Positions 35,665 to 48,541 of a stretch of 64,000 nt of DNA are shown piece by piece. Numbering within the stretch: the first letter of the stretch is position 1; the number at the start of each line of letters is the position of its first letter. The stretch covers positions 114,654,437-114,718,436 of the forward strand of contig OY856187.1 in assembly GCA_963693315.1 (NCBI GenBank). The letters are read 5' to 3'. A program made the translations under genes and the position numbers. The notes beneath the pieces were generated by a model, which was not told where the DNA came from, searched no databases, and saw only the letters and a program-made list of their open reading frames with translations. The stretch comes from Diogma glabrata (lineage: Eukaryota; Arthropoda; Insecta; Diptera; Cylindrotomidae).

Positions 35665-38189
35665 CAGGAGTGCGTTCGAATACTAAATGAGGTCTCATTT
35701 TCATTAAATAGATAATAGTTAATCAAAAGACGCGAGGTTTATTTAGTATTTGAACGAATTTCATTTAATGTCTGTCAAATGTCAAATTTGAAAAATTTTG
35801 ACACTTCTATGCAAAATATCTAATTATTAAATAACAGAAATGTGTTATTAACTAAAATATATAAATAAATTGACGAAATGTTGGAGTATAAAAGTTGACT
35901 TATAGTTGAATAATAAACAATAAATAGTTTGATAATAAACATAATCAGACTGCAACATTTCAATATTTAGTTTTAAGATGTTTAATTCAAAAATTCATTT
36001 CAATTTTTGTATTAAAATAAAAACTTCAATTTTGTTAAAATTCACAACGCCCATAATCTTTGCACTTATCCTTATTTTGTTATACTTAAAACAATTGTTA
36101 TTCTTAAAATGTTCGAATTCGGGTTTTCCCCACTTTAATTTAATTAGCTTACGGAAGTTTTGTTGTCAAGGAAAAAATTTTTAGATTTAGTTGTAAATAT
36201 TTTTTCTCTGAGGATGATCGAAAGATTGAAACACGTGTAAGAAAATAATAAAATTAAAATTGTTTTTTGAAGGTATATTAAAATATATATTAATTTAATA
36301 TAAAATAAAAATATATTTGTTTTGAATTGTTCAAAAATAGTTTTTTTTAATGTAAAATCAAAAAGGAACCTTGCAACTATATACAAAAACCAATTTGTTA
36401 TACTATCTATAGTGTTTTTACCGCACTCCAAAACCAAAAATAAAAATTTTATAAAAATTATAATCAGATTAAAATCTTATTGCCTGTTATTGCATTATAT
36501 TTCAATTACTTCCGTAATTAAATTTATTTTAAAAATTTTAAAAACAAATTTAATTTTAAGTAGAATAGTAGTAGAATTTAATAAGAATAATTAACTCGAA
36601 AACGTTTAGAAAAACTATTTGAGTCTGGTGATTAAATCGGTTGCAAAACCTATAGTAGTTTTGAGCTTTTAACACCGAAAACTGAAAAAATATATAAAAA
36701 CTGAATCTATGACAAACAAATAATTTACGCTTGCCAATCTCTTATTGTTATTATCACAAATTGAATAATGTAAAGAAACTTTTAATTAGCTAACAACAAA
36801 AATAATTCAGTAGCATAAAAATAAATCACAAAAATTATATAAATCAAAATACAAAAAAAAGCTTACATTACTTTATTTCTTGAATGTTGTCTTCTTCCAA
36901 AAACCAGTTCATGAAACAAATGTTGAGTGTAGACTGTAATTCATTTTACCAAACGTAATTTTATTAAAAGCACCATGAAATGATGAGATTAAATTAGGTC
37001 TGCCAACTTGAAATATATCCCTCATAGTCTGATCGAATTTATCTACCGCCAATAACCATTTGTATTTTGAAAATCAGCAATATCATAAACTTCTCAGTTG
37101 CTTGTTGATTAACATTAAATTTATGAATATATCCACAAAATTTAACGGCTTGGAATACATCATCACCGTAACCGTTGAGTATAAAGAATGTGTTGAACGG
37201 TTTTGTTATTACTTCACGAATAATTATTTTCACGTTATTGTATTTTAACTTGTGATTTTTTCTGATTCATTTTATTTACTGAATAATTTATCAAACAATT
37301 TTCACTAAACTCATTACATTAAAACAAATAAATGAATAACAAAACTTAGACACCACAATAAAAATAAACAATTTAATTTTTTTATAATAAAAATTTACAT
37401 TCCTTTCTATTATTAGATTTAAATAAAAATATTACTAATCATTTTGATTTAATTTTTATAGACTACCGTCGATCCAAAATAAATTGATCGCTTATATACA
37501 CATATAATAGGTTTTCTGTTTCCTCACTTTCATTGTAACAAGCAATTTTCACTAATACAAACAATCATTTATGCAAAACATGTTTTGTATTATTAATTGA
37601 AACAAAAAAAAAATACAGTAGTACCAACAAATGTCCATACGCTTATTACAATTGAAGAAAATATATTAACAAATTATTATCGAATTTCTTTGAATATTAA
37701 TACTATTATTTTAGAGTAAAAATTGAAAATAGTCCGTCGTTACAAATCTTATTAATTAATTTTATTTTCAATCGTTACATGTAATTATCAATTGTAGCTG
37801 TTGGTTTTGTCTCTATTTTTCCTCACTAATTTCAAAATTTTCATCCATTTTGTTTATATTTTTCAATTATTATTATATATAAAATTAATTATTTGATTAA
37901 TTATATTACAATTAATTCGTAATATCTAATTTTGCTAAATTAATTAAAAAATTATAAAACAAAATTTGACGGTTTTCAATTTGACATTTTTTTGAGTAAA
38001 AAACTTAATTAAAATTTAAATCAGCTATATGCTGCATTTAAACTCAAATGAAAAGAGGCGGAGTCTCATTGACAGCAAAATTAAATGAAATCGGTTTTTC
38101 GAGCATTCGAACGCTCGTCATTCGCTCGTCATTCATTAAACAAATCATGAAATAATTAATATCTCATTAAATATTCGAACGCACTCCAG
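35665..38189. mobile_element. 2.5-kb TIR element, possibly hAT-like, non-coding
   Basis: The left end CAGGAGTGCGTTCGAATA and the inverse of the right end (CTGGAGTGCGTTCGAATA) match at 17 of 18 bases, and related sequence (TAAATGAG) follows on both. Candidate 8-bp flanks are ATGTTGTT and ATATTGAA, which agree at only five positions, so the hAT assignment is tentative. No transposase is found. A minus-strand frame at 37039-37233 with NGYGDDVFQAVKF is unrecognised and apparently frameshifted downstream. Confidence 0.6.
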
Positions 38190-38484
38190 ATATTGAATTT
38201 TTTATATAATGCCAAATATATACAAAAACAATTGCACTGTTAATGCTGTTCTTGTTTGAATATAAAAACGTAATGTTTTTAGTTAAAAAGTATGAATTTT
38301 TAATAATTTTTTATTAAAAGAAATTTTAGTTAAAACTGTTCAAATGAAATTAAAGAATGATACAATTCTTAACTTTCAAATTAGTATAAATTACTTACTC
38401 ACCAATATACAACAACACACAGTAAACAATTTTATATACTTCACAATATATTCACAATATTAACAAAACTATTTGACAATATTA

Positions 38485-38620
38485 ATAATATATTACGTAC
38501 CGAGGTGGAAAATAAGTCATTTCTGTCGAGAGAAAATACAGTTAACCGAGGCGCGTAGCGCCAAGGTTAACTTTATCTCGAGACAGAAATGACATTTCCA
38601 CCGAGGTTTGTATATTATTT
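38485..38620. repeat. Long imperfect hairpin upstream of the tyrosine-recombinase gene
   Basis: About 60 bases on each side pair imperfectly. The left arm contains CCGAGGTGG, GTCATTTCTGTC and GTTAACC (to 38547). The right arm contains the inverses of these from GGTTAAC at 38565. The loop is GAGGCGCGTAGCGCC plus two bases, which can itself form a small GC stem. It stands out against the AT-rich flanks. Confidence 0.85.
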
Positions 38621-38826
38621 TATTCACAATAATTAAGTAAATATATATTATAAAAATGAATTTTACAATAAAAATATACTATGTTTAATGTTTATTGGCA
38701 TTATTATTGATAAAATCATAGTTGATAGGCAAAATAATTTCAAACAAAATTTTTATACAATAAATTCAATCAACGTTTGTTTCTTGTATTGATTGTTTCA
38801 AAATCAGCCGAATATAATTTGTGAAA

Positions 38827-39963
38827 ATGTTTGATAGTGAAATGGATTTTACTCCTCCAGAAATACGTAATGCTGCGCATACAGCTTCGACTGGACTATT
38901 GCCCGATAAAAGGAAGTCGCGATAAATGAAATCGTATCATATTTTCAAGGAATGGTGTAATTGCAAAAAAATTCGGAACATTTCAGAAAATGTAATGCTA
39001 GCTTCCTTTAGCGAAATTGCAAAATCTAAAAAGCCGTCAACACTCTGGGCAACATATTTCATGCTCAAAACAACTCTAAACATTAACGAAAAAACGAATA
39101 TATCAAAATTTTCCAAATTGATTGCTCTCCTGAAGAAACAAAACACAGGATATAATAAACTAAAAAAATCGGGTGTCTTTGGAAGAAATGAAATTCATAA
39201 ATTTTTAGATGAAGCTCCCCTTGAGTTTCTTCTTCAGAAAGTGAATATTTTTGAAGTTTATATTTTAAATTGTATACTTTATTTTATTGTTTTTGTGTAG
39301 GCTGCATTAATTATCGGAATTTTCGGAGCTTGTAGAAGCGACGAGTTTTATAAAATGAAGAAAACTGAAATCGATGTTTCAGAAAATAAAATAAGCGTCA
39401 CGATTCCCTCCTCGAAAACCTACATATCCAGATCATTTGCAGTGACCAATATTCAGTGGATTAATATCTTAAAAAATTACATTGAAACGAACAAGGGTAA
39501 TGATAAAGACAGATTTTTCTATTAAATCAGAAATGGAAAAATCACCAAAACAACCATTTGGGCATAACTCTATTGCACAGTTTCCTAAAAAAATAGCGGA
39601 GTTTTTGAAACTGGACAATGTGAGCACGTTCACTGGACATTGTTTTAGACGCACCGCATCTACATTGTTTGGAAATAATGGCTGTGATGTTTTGCAATTA
39701 AAACGATTTGGAGGGGATGGAAATCTAGTTTTGTAGCCGAAGGATATGTAGAGAATTCTACGGATGGACAAGAAAAAATTACAAACATGTTGTTATCTGA
39801 GAACCACAATTTTGGAGAAGGCACATCTACCTTGAATAGTTTCACAAACAATTCGGTGCAGAAGTTCAATTTTTTGTCTGATCAGCAACAGAGATTGTCA
39901 TTGACAATAAACGGCCATGAAAATTCCAACATTTTTATTTATACTTTAAATATTTATAAATAA
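38827..39963 (+). pseudogene. Decayed tyrosine recombinase (Crypton-like)
   Basis: A tyrosine recombinase would cut and rejoin DNA through a covalent phosphotyrosine. The recognisable residues are R (39334-39336, in FGACRSDEF), the H-x-x-R pair (39638-39640 and 39647-39649, in GHCFRR), a W after it and the candidate nucleophile Y (39745-39747, in EGYVEN). The N-terminal part resembles the helical DNA-binding domain of eukaryotic tyrosine recombinases. I start at the ATG at 38827. Breaks seen: TAA at 38923-38925, TAA at 39523-39525, a frameshift between 39526 and 39560, and a second at 39712-39718 that restores the first frame. A 60-nt intron is inferred at 39241-39300. Such genes occur in Crypton elements and in proteins derived from them; without ends or homologues I cannot tell which this is. 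It is not functional as read. Confidence 0.75.
39241..39300 (+). other. Predicted 60-nt intron of the recombinase gene
   Basis: The segment begins GTGAAT and ends TTTTTGTGTAG. The frame before it ends …FLLQK and the frame after it opens AALIIGIFGACR, joining two conserved parts of the domain. Its length is divisible by three and it contains only one stop, the TAG at its own end. Its T-rich, non-conserved translation fits an intron better than an insertion. Confidence 0.65.
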
Positions 39964-40700
39964 ATTAAATATCCAAAATGAAAACATTTTAAAGAAAATT
40001 CTACTTTAAATTCCGGATTAGGGATTATAGTCGCATATTTTATGAAAGTTTTACTTGTTTGTTTCTTTTAGTTTCTATTCCCTTGCTAATAATTAAGAGA
40101 GATGAAAAAGTGAGACTCTCGTAAAATGTGCAATCGAAATTCCTACTCAGGTCGGGAAGTGTTACTTCCCAACTGGTTGGGAAGTAAAAGTTAGCAATTA
40201 AGTACTTCCCAACTTTTGAAAAGTTGGAAATCGACAGATTACTTAGTTGTTGTGAATAAATAATATTTACATTGAATTAAAAAAACCGATCAATTTGGAA
40301 TAATTGAAGAGTTTTTATCCAATATTTTGTTTTTTTGTGTTACTACCACGCACTATTATTACCCCAATGAAAAGAAAACAATTGGAACGGAAGAAAGTTA
40401 ATATTGTGTATGTTGTTGGATGGTGGGTGGCTCAGTGATCAAAATCGTTATGTAGTGGATGGTTGAAAATACTGTGACGGTGCGAACATAAATTCCATAA
40501 TCGTATATTTGTATTTGAATGGAAACACCAGAAGCTAAAAACTGGATCATCAGAGGACCACCTATACAGGGAAGTTGTTATTTTTTTCTTTGTATTTTTT
40601 AATTTTGACATATTAAAGTGATGTTTTCGCTAGTATAAAATATCTTCTAGGAGTTACAAAGTTTTTGTTATTATTGTTTTTTAATTTTTTAAAAACTTTT
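39964..40700. repeat. Non-coding stretch with ACTTCCCAAC palindromes
   Basis: The motif occurs as ACTTCCCAAC at 40164 and 40204 and inverted as GTTGGGAAGT at 40176, with GGGAAGTGTTACTTCCC as a compact hairpin at 40154-40170. Just beyond, TTGTGAATAAATAATATT near 40252 is a near-inverse of 38608-38626. Together with the hairpin at 38485 these may mark the ends of the recombinase-bearing element. The rest holds no gene. Confidence 0.5.
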
Positions 40701-40717
40701 ATGTTTGATTACCACAG

Positions 40718-40902
40718 GAGTGAGTATTAGCTCTTCAGGTCAATGCTTATCGGGACTTTACGATCCCCTCGATGTAATCGTGTGTTCTTCATGCCATGGT
40801 CATTGCATCCAAGGCAACACCAAGACTAACAACATTTTCGACATTGGGCTGAAAGGGGAACACATGTTGGAAGATGCTAGCCCTTGGCTTTCTGAGCAAT
40901 AG
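40718..40902 (+). CDS. Possible exon in a GC-rich island, unrecognised
   Basis: Base composition rises to near 50 % GC by eye from about 40720 to 41030. A frame following CCACAG|G runs to TAG ending at 40902 and reads GQCLSGLYDPLDVIVCSSC, then HCIQGNTKTNN. Cysteines and acidic residues give it a protein-like look. The antisense strand also has fairly open frames (for example SDEDITPKAYA), so strand and reality are undecided. It could be a host exon or a fragment of an unrecognised mobile element. Confidence 0.3.
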
Positions 40903-41395
40903 CTAGACCTCATGCGTATGCTTTCGGAGTGATGTCTTCATCTGAATGGCCTATCAACTGCCCCTCACTAAATTTGTTTTGATACCTGCCACGGTTTTTG
41001 GAATGGGTTTAGCTGTCGGGTATACTCTGACCTGATTTGAATTAATGAAATTTTGAATTTTGTTGTACAAATTATTAGAATTTTTGATGAAATTTTGAGT
41101 TTTTTTGTGTAGAAGCAAAGTTTATTTGATTTATTGAAAATTTTTTTGAATTTTTAGAAAAATATTGAATTTTGTTGTAAGCATTCGGTTTTTTTGATAT
41201 TGAATTTTGAAATTTTTTTTGAATTCTTTTGATTTGATTCGTTACCTCAACAGGTTGACGACGAACTGCAAATACACAACAACCAATACCCCAAATTGGT
41301 TGCATATTTTTTTTGTTGTTGATCTCTTTTTGAATTTTCTTAGCGCTGTTAAATTGGAATATTTTTTGTTTAAAATTCGACAACTAGATACGGGT

Positions 41396-41650
41396 TTTGC
41401 AGTCCAAATTCAACATTTTGCAAATCAATTTCAGCTTTTGCAAATCAAATTCAACTTTTTTCAAATCAAATTCAAGTTTTTGCAAATCCAATTCAATATT
41501 TTGCAAATCAAATTCAACTTTTTGCAAATCAAATTCAAATTTTTATTCTTCAATTTGATTTGCAAAAAATTGAATATGATTTGCAGAAAGTTGAATTTGA
41601 TTTGCAAAATATTGAATTTAATTTGAAAAAAGTTGAATTTGGACTGCAAA
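41396..41650. repeat. Foldback built of ~21-bp tandem repeats
   Basis: At least six copies of a TTTTGCAAATCAAATTCAA-like unit run from 41396 to about 41540, and then the inverse unit (TTGAATTTGATTTGCAAAA) repeats to 41650. The outer ends TTTGCAGTCCAAATTCAAC and its exact inverse close the structure. Frames encode a seven-residue QIKFN-type repeat on both strands purely because of the repeat; they are not genes. Confidence 0.9.
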
Positions 41651-41699
41651 GCCTGTAACTGATACAAAGCTCTTCAAATCCAATTCAATCGATTGGTGG

Positions 41700-44138
<2,439 letters not shown>

Positions 44139-44147
44139 TTTTTTTTT

Positions 44148-45989
44148 GTTTTTCCGTCTCCGTTTATCACATATAGTCGTTTGGCATCAAAATTTTTCCG
44201 AAATTCCGAGATGAAGCCCATTGCAATAGGTAGATTTTTATATGAAATCTACCTAAAAATCGCAAAATCTCGATTATTCAAAACTCGTTGTGCTCTATAA
44301 CAACAAACAATTTCTTTTACTGACCTAATTCTATGTTATCTTAATTCTTACGATTAATAAAAATTATCCTTCAATAATATTAAACGTAATTTAAAATTTT
44401 ATTACATTTTTTTTTATTTGAAATAATAAATCAAGGAAATAATAATAAAAAGAAAGAATAAATCTTTAAGGAAAAAAAGAAGATGATCATCTTTTAATTT
44501 CATTGTTGTGTATAAACCGTTATTATCTGTTATTTTATTATTAAATATAATTCTGTTATTAATTCAGATTATAACTTGATTCGATTCACATAGAATATCT
44601 TATTGAATTTGTTCTCTTCACGTTTTTATACAATAATCTTTGAGATTATTACTTGAAGATTATGTGTAAGAGATGGTGATAACGAAAATTTGATAATAAA
44701 GACTTCATGAGCTTAAAATTGTTTTGAATTTATACCAAATGTGTGCTTCAAATACAAATAAATTATGAAAACTGTAAAAAGTAGAGGTGTGATATGGCAC
44801 ATTTAAAAAAGTTTAACATTTTTTTTGTATAAACTGTAAAAACTGAACTTGATACACAACAGAACATACACTGATTTAACGCTTCTTGTCAAAAAGTTGT
44901 TGTTTTATATTTTTGTTTATTAATCTTTTATTATGAGTTATAACGAGCTATAATTTTGTTTCAACTAGGGCAAGTATCATCAACTTTCCGGAAAAAAAAT
45001 TCGGTTAAAAAATACCATTTCCAAATGCCTTTTTGTTTTTGCCTCGTTTTTTGAATAAAAAAATTTATTTAAAGAATGTGGTTTTCTGTAAAGCGACTGA
45101 AATCTTCCGTTCTAAATGAGTTGTAACTTTGACTGTTAAACTATGCTGAAGATAGATAGCTAGAGGCGGACAACGTAATCACTAATTGTTCAAATTACAA
45201 TAATACATCTTTATACGAAATTTTAATAACTCCACCAGTTTGAATGAAATGAAGATCAAACATTAGATTTTAATTAATGGCATTGCACATTATCTGTTCT
45301 TTCCTTATATGTATATATTTACTTTGAATGTAGGTTTTTGCTTATTCAATTCACAAATAAATACTTATGCCAGAATCTGCTACTAAGAGGTATTATCTGT
45401 GGTGACTAATTGTGCCAGAGCACCAGATGCTAGATATTTTAACTTTTCTTGTTATTTTATATTTATTTTTGTCAAAATGTGTTAGTAAATATTTTTTTTA
45501 TTTATTTTTTATTTTATTCTTTTTAATAATTGAATATTTCAGCATCAAATTATTATTCTAATTATTTTTTAGTTTTTAATTAGCTTTGGAAAAGAAGAAA
45601 GAAGACTATTTGATGGACTTGTTTTAATGTTGTTAGAAATTGTTCGTTCAGCTGTTAATAACATCTATTCGCTCACTTTTATTTATCATTAAAATAGCGT
45701 AGACATTTTTATGTTTTTATGCAAATCTGACGTATGAATTTAATTTTGGAAAACAGTTTTTCTATTTGCATTTTTTCAAAGTGTGTTGTTTGGTATTATT
45801 TGATTGTATTATTCGTTTGCTACTATTCGTTTGCTGCTATAGAAACTACTATTCGATTTCTTTTTATATTTTCAATGACTTCGAAAAAGAATTAAAATCT
45901 AATGGACTTGTTTTAACGGTGTTACAGATTGTTCTTTAAACTGTTAATATTGCCGATTCACTAGCAGAAGTTTTTTTAAACCGATCGTT
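44148..45989. other. AT-rich stretch without a supported gene
   Basis: No gene is supported. A short hairpin (TAGGTAGATTT and its inverse) lies at 44228-44256. Confidence 0.5.
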
Positions 45990-46168
45990 CTCTAGACCAG
46001 CGGTTCTTAAACTTTTTTGTATTGCGACCCCAAATTTTAAATGCCATATTTTGGCGACCCACCTATATTTTTTTTTTTACAAATAAACGTTATTAAAAAA
46101 AAAAAACGTTTAATTAAACAACAAAAACTATTTTATTTTCAGCTAATATAAAAATAAAAACTTATAAC

Positions 46169-47765
46169 ATTACTTCGGTCTGAAAGACCTAAGTATTATA
46201 TTCATGAGCCAAAAGGGAAATTCTTACCCCCACTTTTTTTGGCATTTCTTGACGTTTTAGAACCTACTGATTCTAAAAAAGCAGAAAAAAAATGTATGTC
46301 TGTCTGCCGGCCGTCCGTCATTACCTACTACGCTGCAGGGAAAACCGCTGGAGGGATTTCAAAATTTTTTTTCTTCTAAAAATAGGTATACTCAAAGGAC
46401 TGGTCCGAAAGGACACTGTGTTCGATAACTGTACCGGAAGTGTGTCAAAAAAACCATTAAGTGTGTCAAAAACAGCAAATTTTCATATTTTTGGCTTAAA
46501 AAACGTCCATTTTAAGTGATTACGAGTAGGAACATTGAATTTGGAGAAACCTTGATGGTAGGAATTGGTATGTGGGATCAGAAACTAGATTATTGCATTA
46601 TAAGTTTGTCAAAAAAATGTTGTCAAGTGTGTCAAAAGAAAGATTTTTATTAATTTTTTTACCCAATTTTTTGGAAAAAAATAAAATTAATTATTTGTTT
46701 AGATGAAATTTTATTATTATTATAGAGAATTATGGCATTATGAGTTTGTCAAAAAAATGTTGTCAAGTGTGTCAAAAGAAAGATTTTTATTAACTTTTTT
46801 ACCCAATTTTTCGGAAAAAAATAAAATTAATAATTTGTATGACATGAAATTTTATTATTATTATTGAGAATTATGGCATTATAAGTTTGACAAAAAATTA
46901 ATGTCAAGTGTGTCGAAAAATGATTTCATTTATTTTTTTAGCCAATTTTTTGGAAAAAAATGTAGCTGTTTTTATGATGTAAATGTAATTGAAAATGAAA
47001 TTGAACATGGAAATTTTTTAATTTGTTATAGTTTTTGAAATATTTTTGGAATTTTGAAAAAAGTTTGTATATTTGATTTTGTAATAATTTTTTCAATATT
47101 TTTAGAATTTTGGAAAAAGTTTTAATTTTTGATTTTGTAAGAATTTTTGGAATATTTTTAGAATTTTGAAAAATTTTTAATTTTTTGAATCTATTAAAAT
47201 TTTTGGAATTTTGAAAAATTTTCAATTTTTGATTTTGTTATCATTTTTGGAATATTTTTAGAATTTTGGAAAAGTTTGAATTTTTAAGAATTTTTGGAAT
47301 ATTATTGGAATTTAGAAAAAGTTTAAATATTTGATTTTATTCTAATTTTTGGAATATTTTTGGAATTTTGAAAAGTTTGATTTTATTTAATTTTTACAAT
47401 ATTTTTGAAATATGGAAAGAAATATGAATTTGTGATTTTGTAATATTTTCTCGAAACGCTAAATGGAGAGGTTTTTGAGTAGTTGCTGAGTGTATCATCT
47501 TTTCACTAAATTATGTTAATTTATGGTCTGTTATAATTTTCTGGCATCGTATTGATGTTTCGTGTTAGTTTTGTAATAAATTTCTAAACAGAGAAAAAAA
47601 AATACTTGTACTTTAACAAAGACCTATGTTTGATATACATCGCTGCCCAAAACTAAAAATCATGTCCTCATAAAAGTTTTTTGCCGAAGACTATATCAAA
47701 ATCCTTAACCCAGACCGAAGTCTTGATATCTGAGAGCTGTGAGATTTCAGCCCCTCCATATTTTT
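46169..47765 (+). repeat. Family A copy 1 (reference copy)
   Basis: The copy begins at ATTACTTCGGTCTGAAAG and ends at TTTCAGCCCCTCCATA. In order it contains a GTCTGTCTGCCGGCC block near 46300, several ~120-bp units with TTGTCAAGTGTGTCAAAA (46620-46920), a VNTR (46985-47450), and a tail with CGAAACGCTAAATGGAGAGG and ATATACATCGCTG. No gene is visible: the frame at 46292-46519 is short and AT-biased in its second half. It is nested inside the hAT element. Confidence 0.8.
46985..47450 (+). repeat. Family A VNTR, copy 1
   Basis: Units of roughly 50-57 bp read TTTTTGATTTTGTTATAATT, then TTTTGGAATATTTTTAGAAT, then TTTGAAAAAAGTTT. They vary in length and sequence. The same VNTR fills 53025-53790, 54640-55445, 56640-57240 and 63595-64000. 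Confidence 0.85.
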
Positions 47766-48541
47766 CTAGTTAAAACAATATGAAAATTAATAAAAAATAA
47801 AGATTAATAACCTTTTCTATTTATATTATTAAGTATTAAAATAAATAAAACATTAAAATATTTTTTAATGTGATGGGTGTGCTTGCTTTTTAGAGCAAAG
47901 TAACGTTAATTGTGGCTCGATTTCCGAAAGCGCTGGTCTCAATACATTTTTAATATTGCGCAATTGATAGCGATATTTTGATTTAATATATATACAATAA
48001 GGATGAAAATGCATTTTCGCACAAATATGTGGTGGAAAATGTCAAAATAATTTGAACTGTTTCTCCCAACCAAAAAAATTTCCTGGTATTTGATTCTTAA
48101 ATAGTGCTTTCAAAGTACTATGGAAGGATAGTTCAGCGAATTCTTTTTGAGCTTTTATGTCCATATGTTGTATATCTTTAAGTTTTATGTTAAAAGGCTG
48201 AATTATCCAACGGTGTTGTGAAATATTGAATTATTGAATTATGAATATTGAATTATTGAACGATCCGACTACAAAATTGTATTGTGGATTGTGGAATGTC
48301 ACCAAAAGATAAGTTAAAACATTACAAAATTTAAAAAGTCATCCAATTTTAAAACCTTGAAAAATTAATTCAAAAACCTTCCAAAGTTTGTTAATTTAAG
48401 ACTTATATAGGGAAAATTTATTTTTTTAATATTTTTATTTTATATATTTTTTTAAATTGGGAATTTCTCGCGACCCCATGAAACAATCTAACGACCCCAG
48501 TTGGGGTCGCGACCCCGAGTTTAAGAAACGCTGCTCTAGAC

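Larger units (their letters stand above)
45998..48533. mobile_element. hAT-superfamily element, non-autonomous
   Basis: The left end CAGCGGTTCTTAAACT and the inverse of the right end (CAGCGTTTCTTAAACT) match at 15 of 16 bases. CTCTAGAC is duplicated exactly on both sides (45990-45997 and 48534-48541). A CAG-starting terminus with an 8-bp duplication is diagnostic of hAT. Subterminal GCGACCCC motifs near both ends (46023 and 48450-48515) are also typical. No transposase frame remains. About 1.6 kb of the interior is a copy of repeat family A. Confidence 0.92.
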
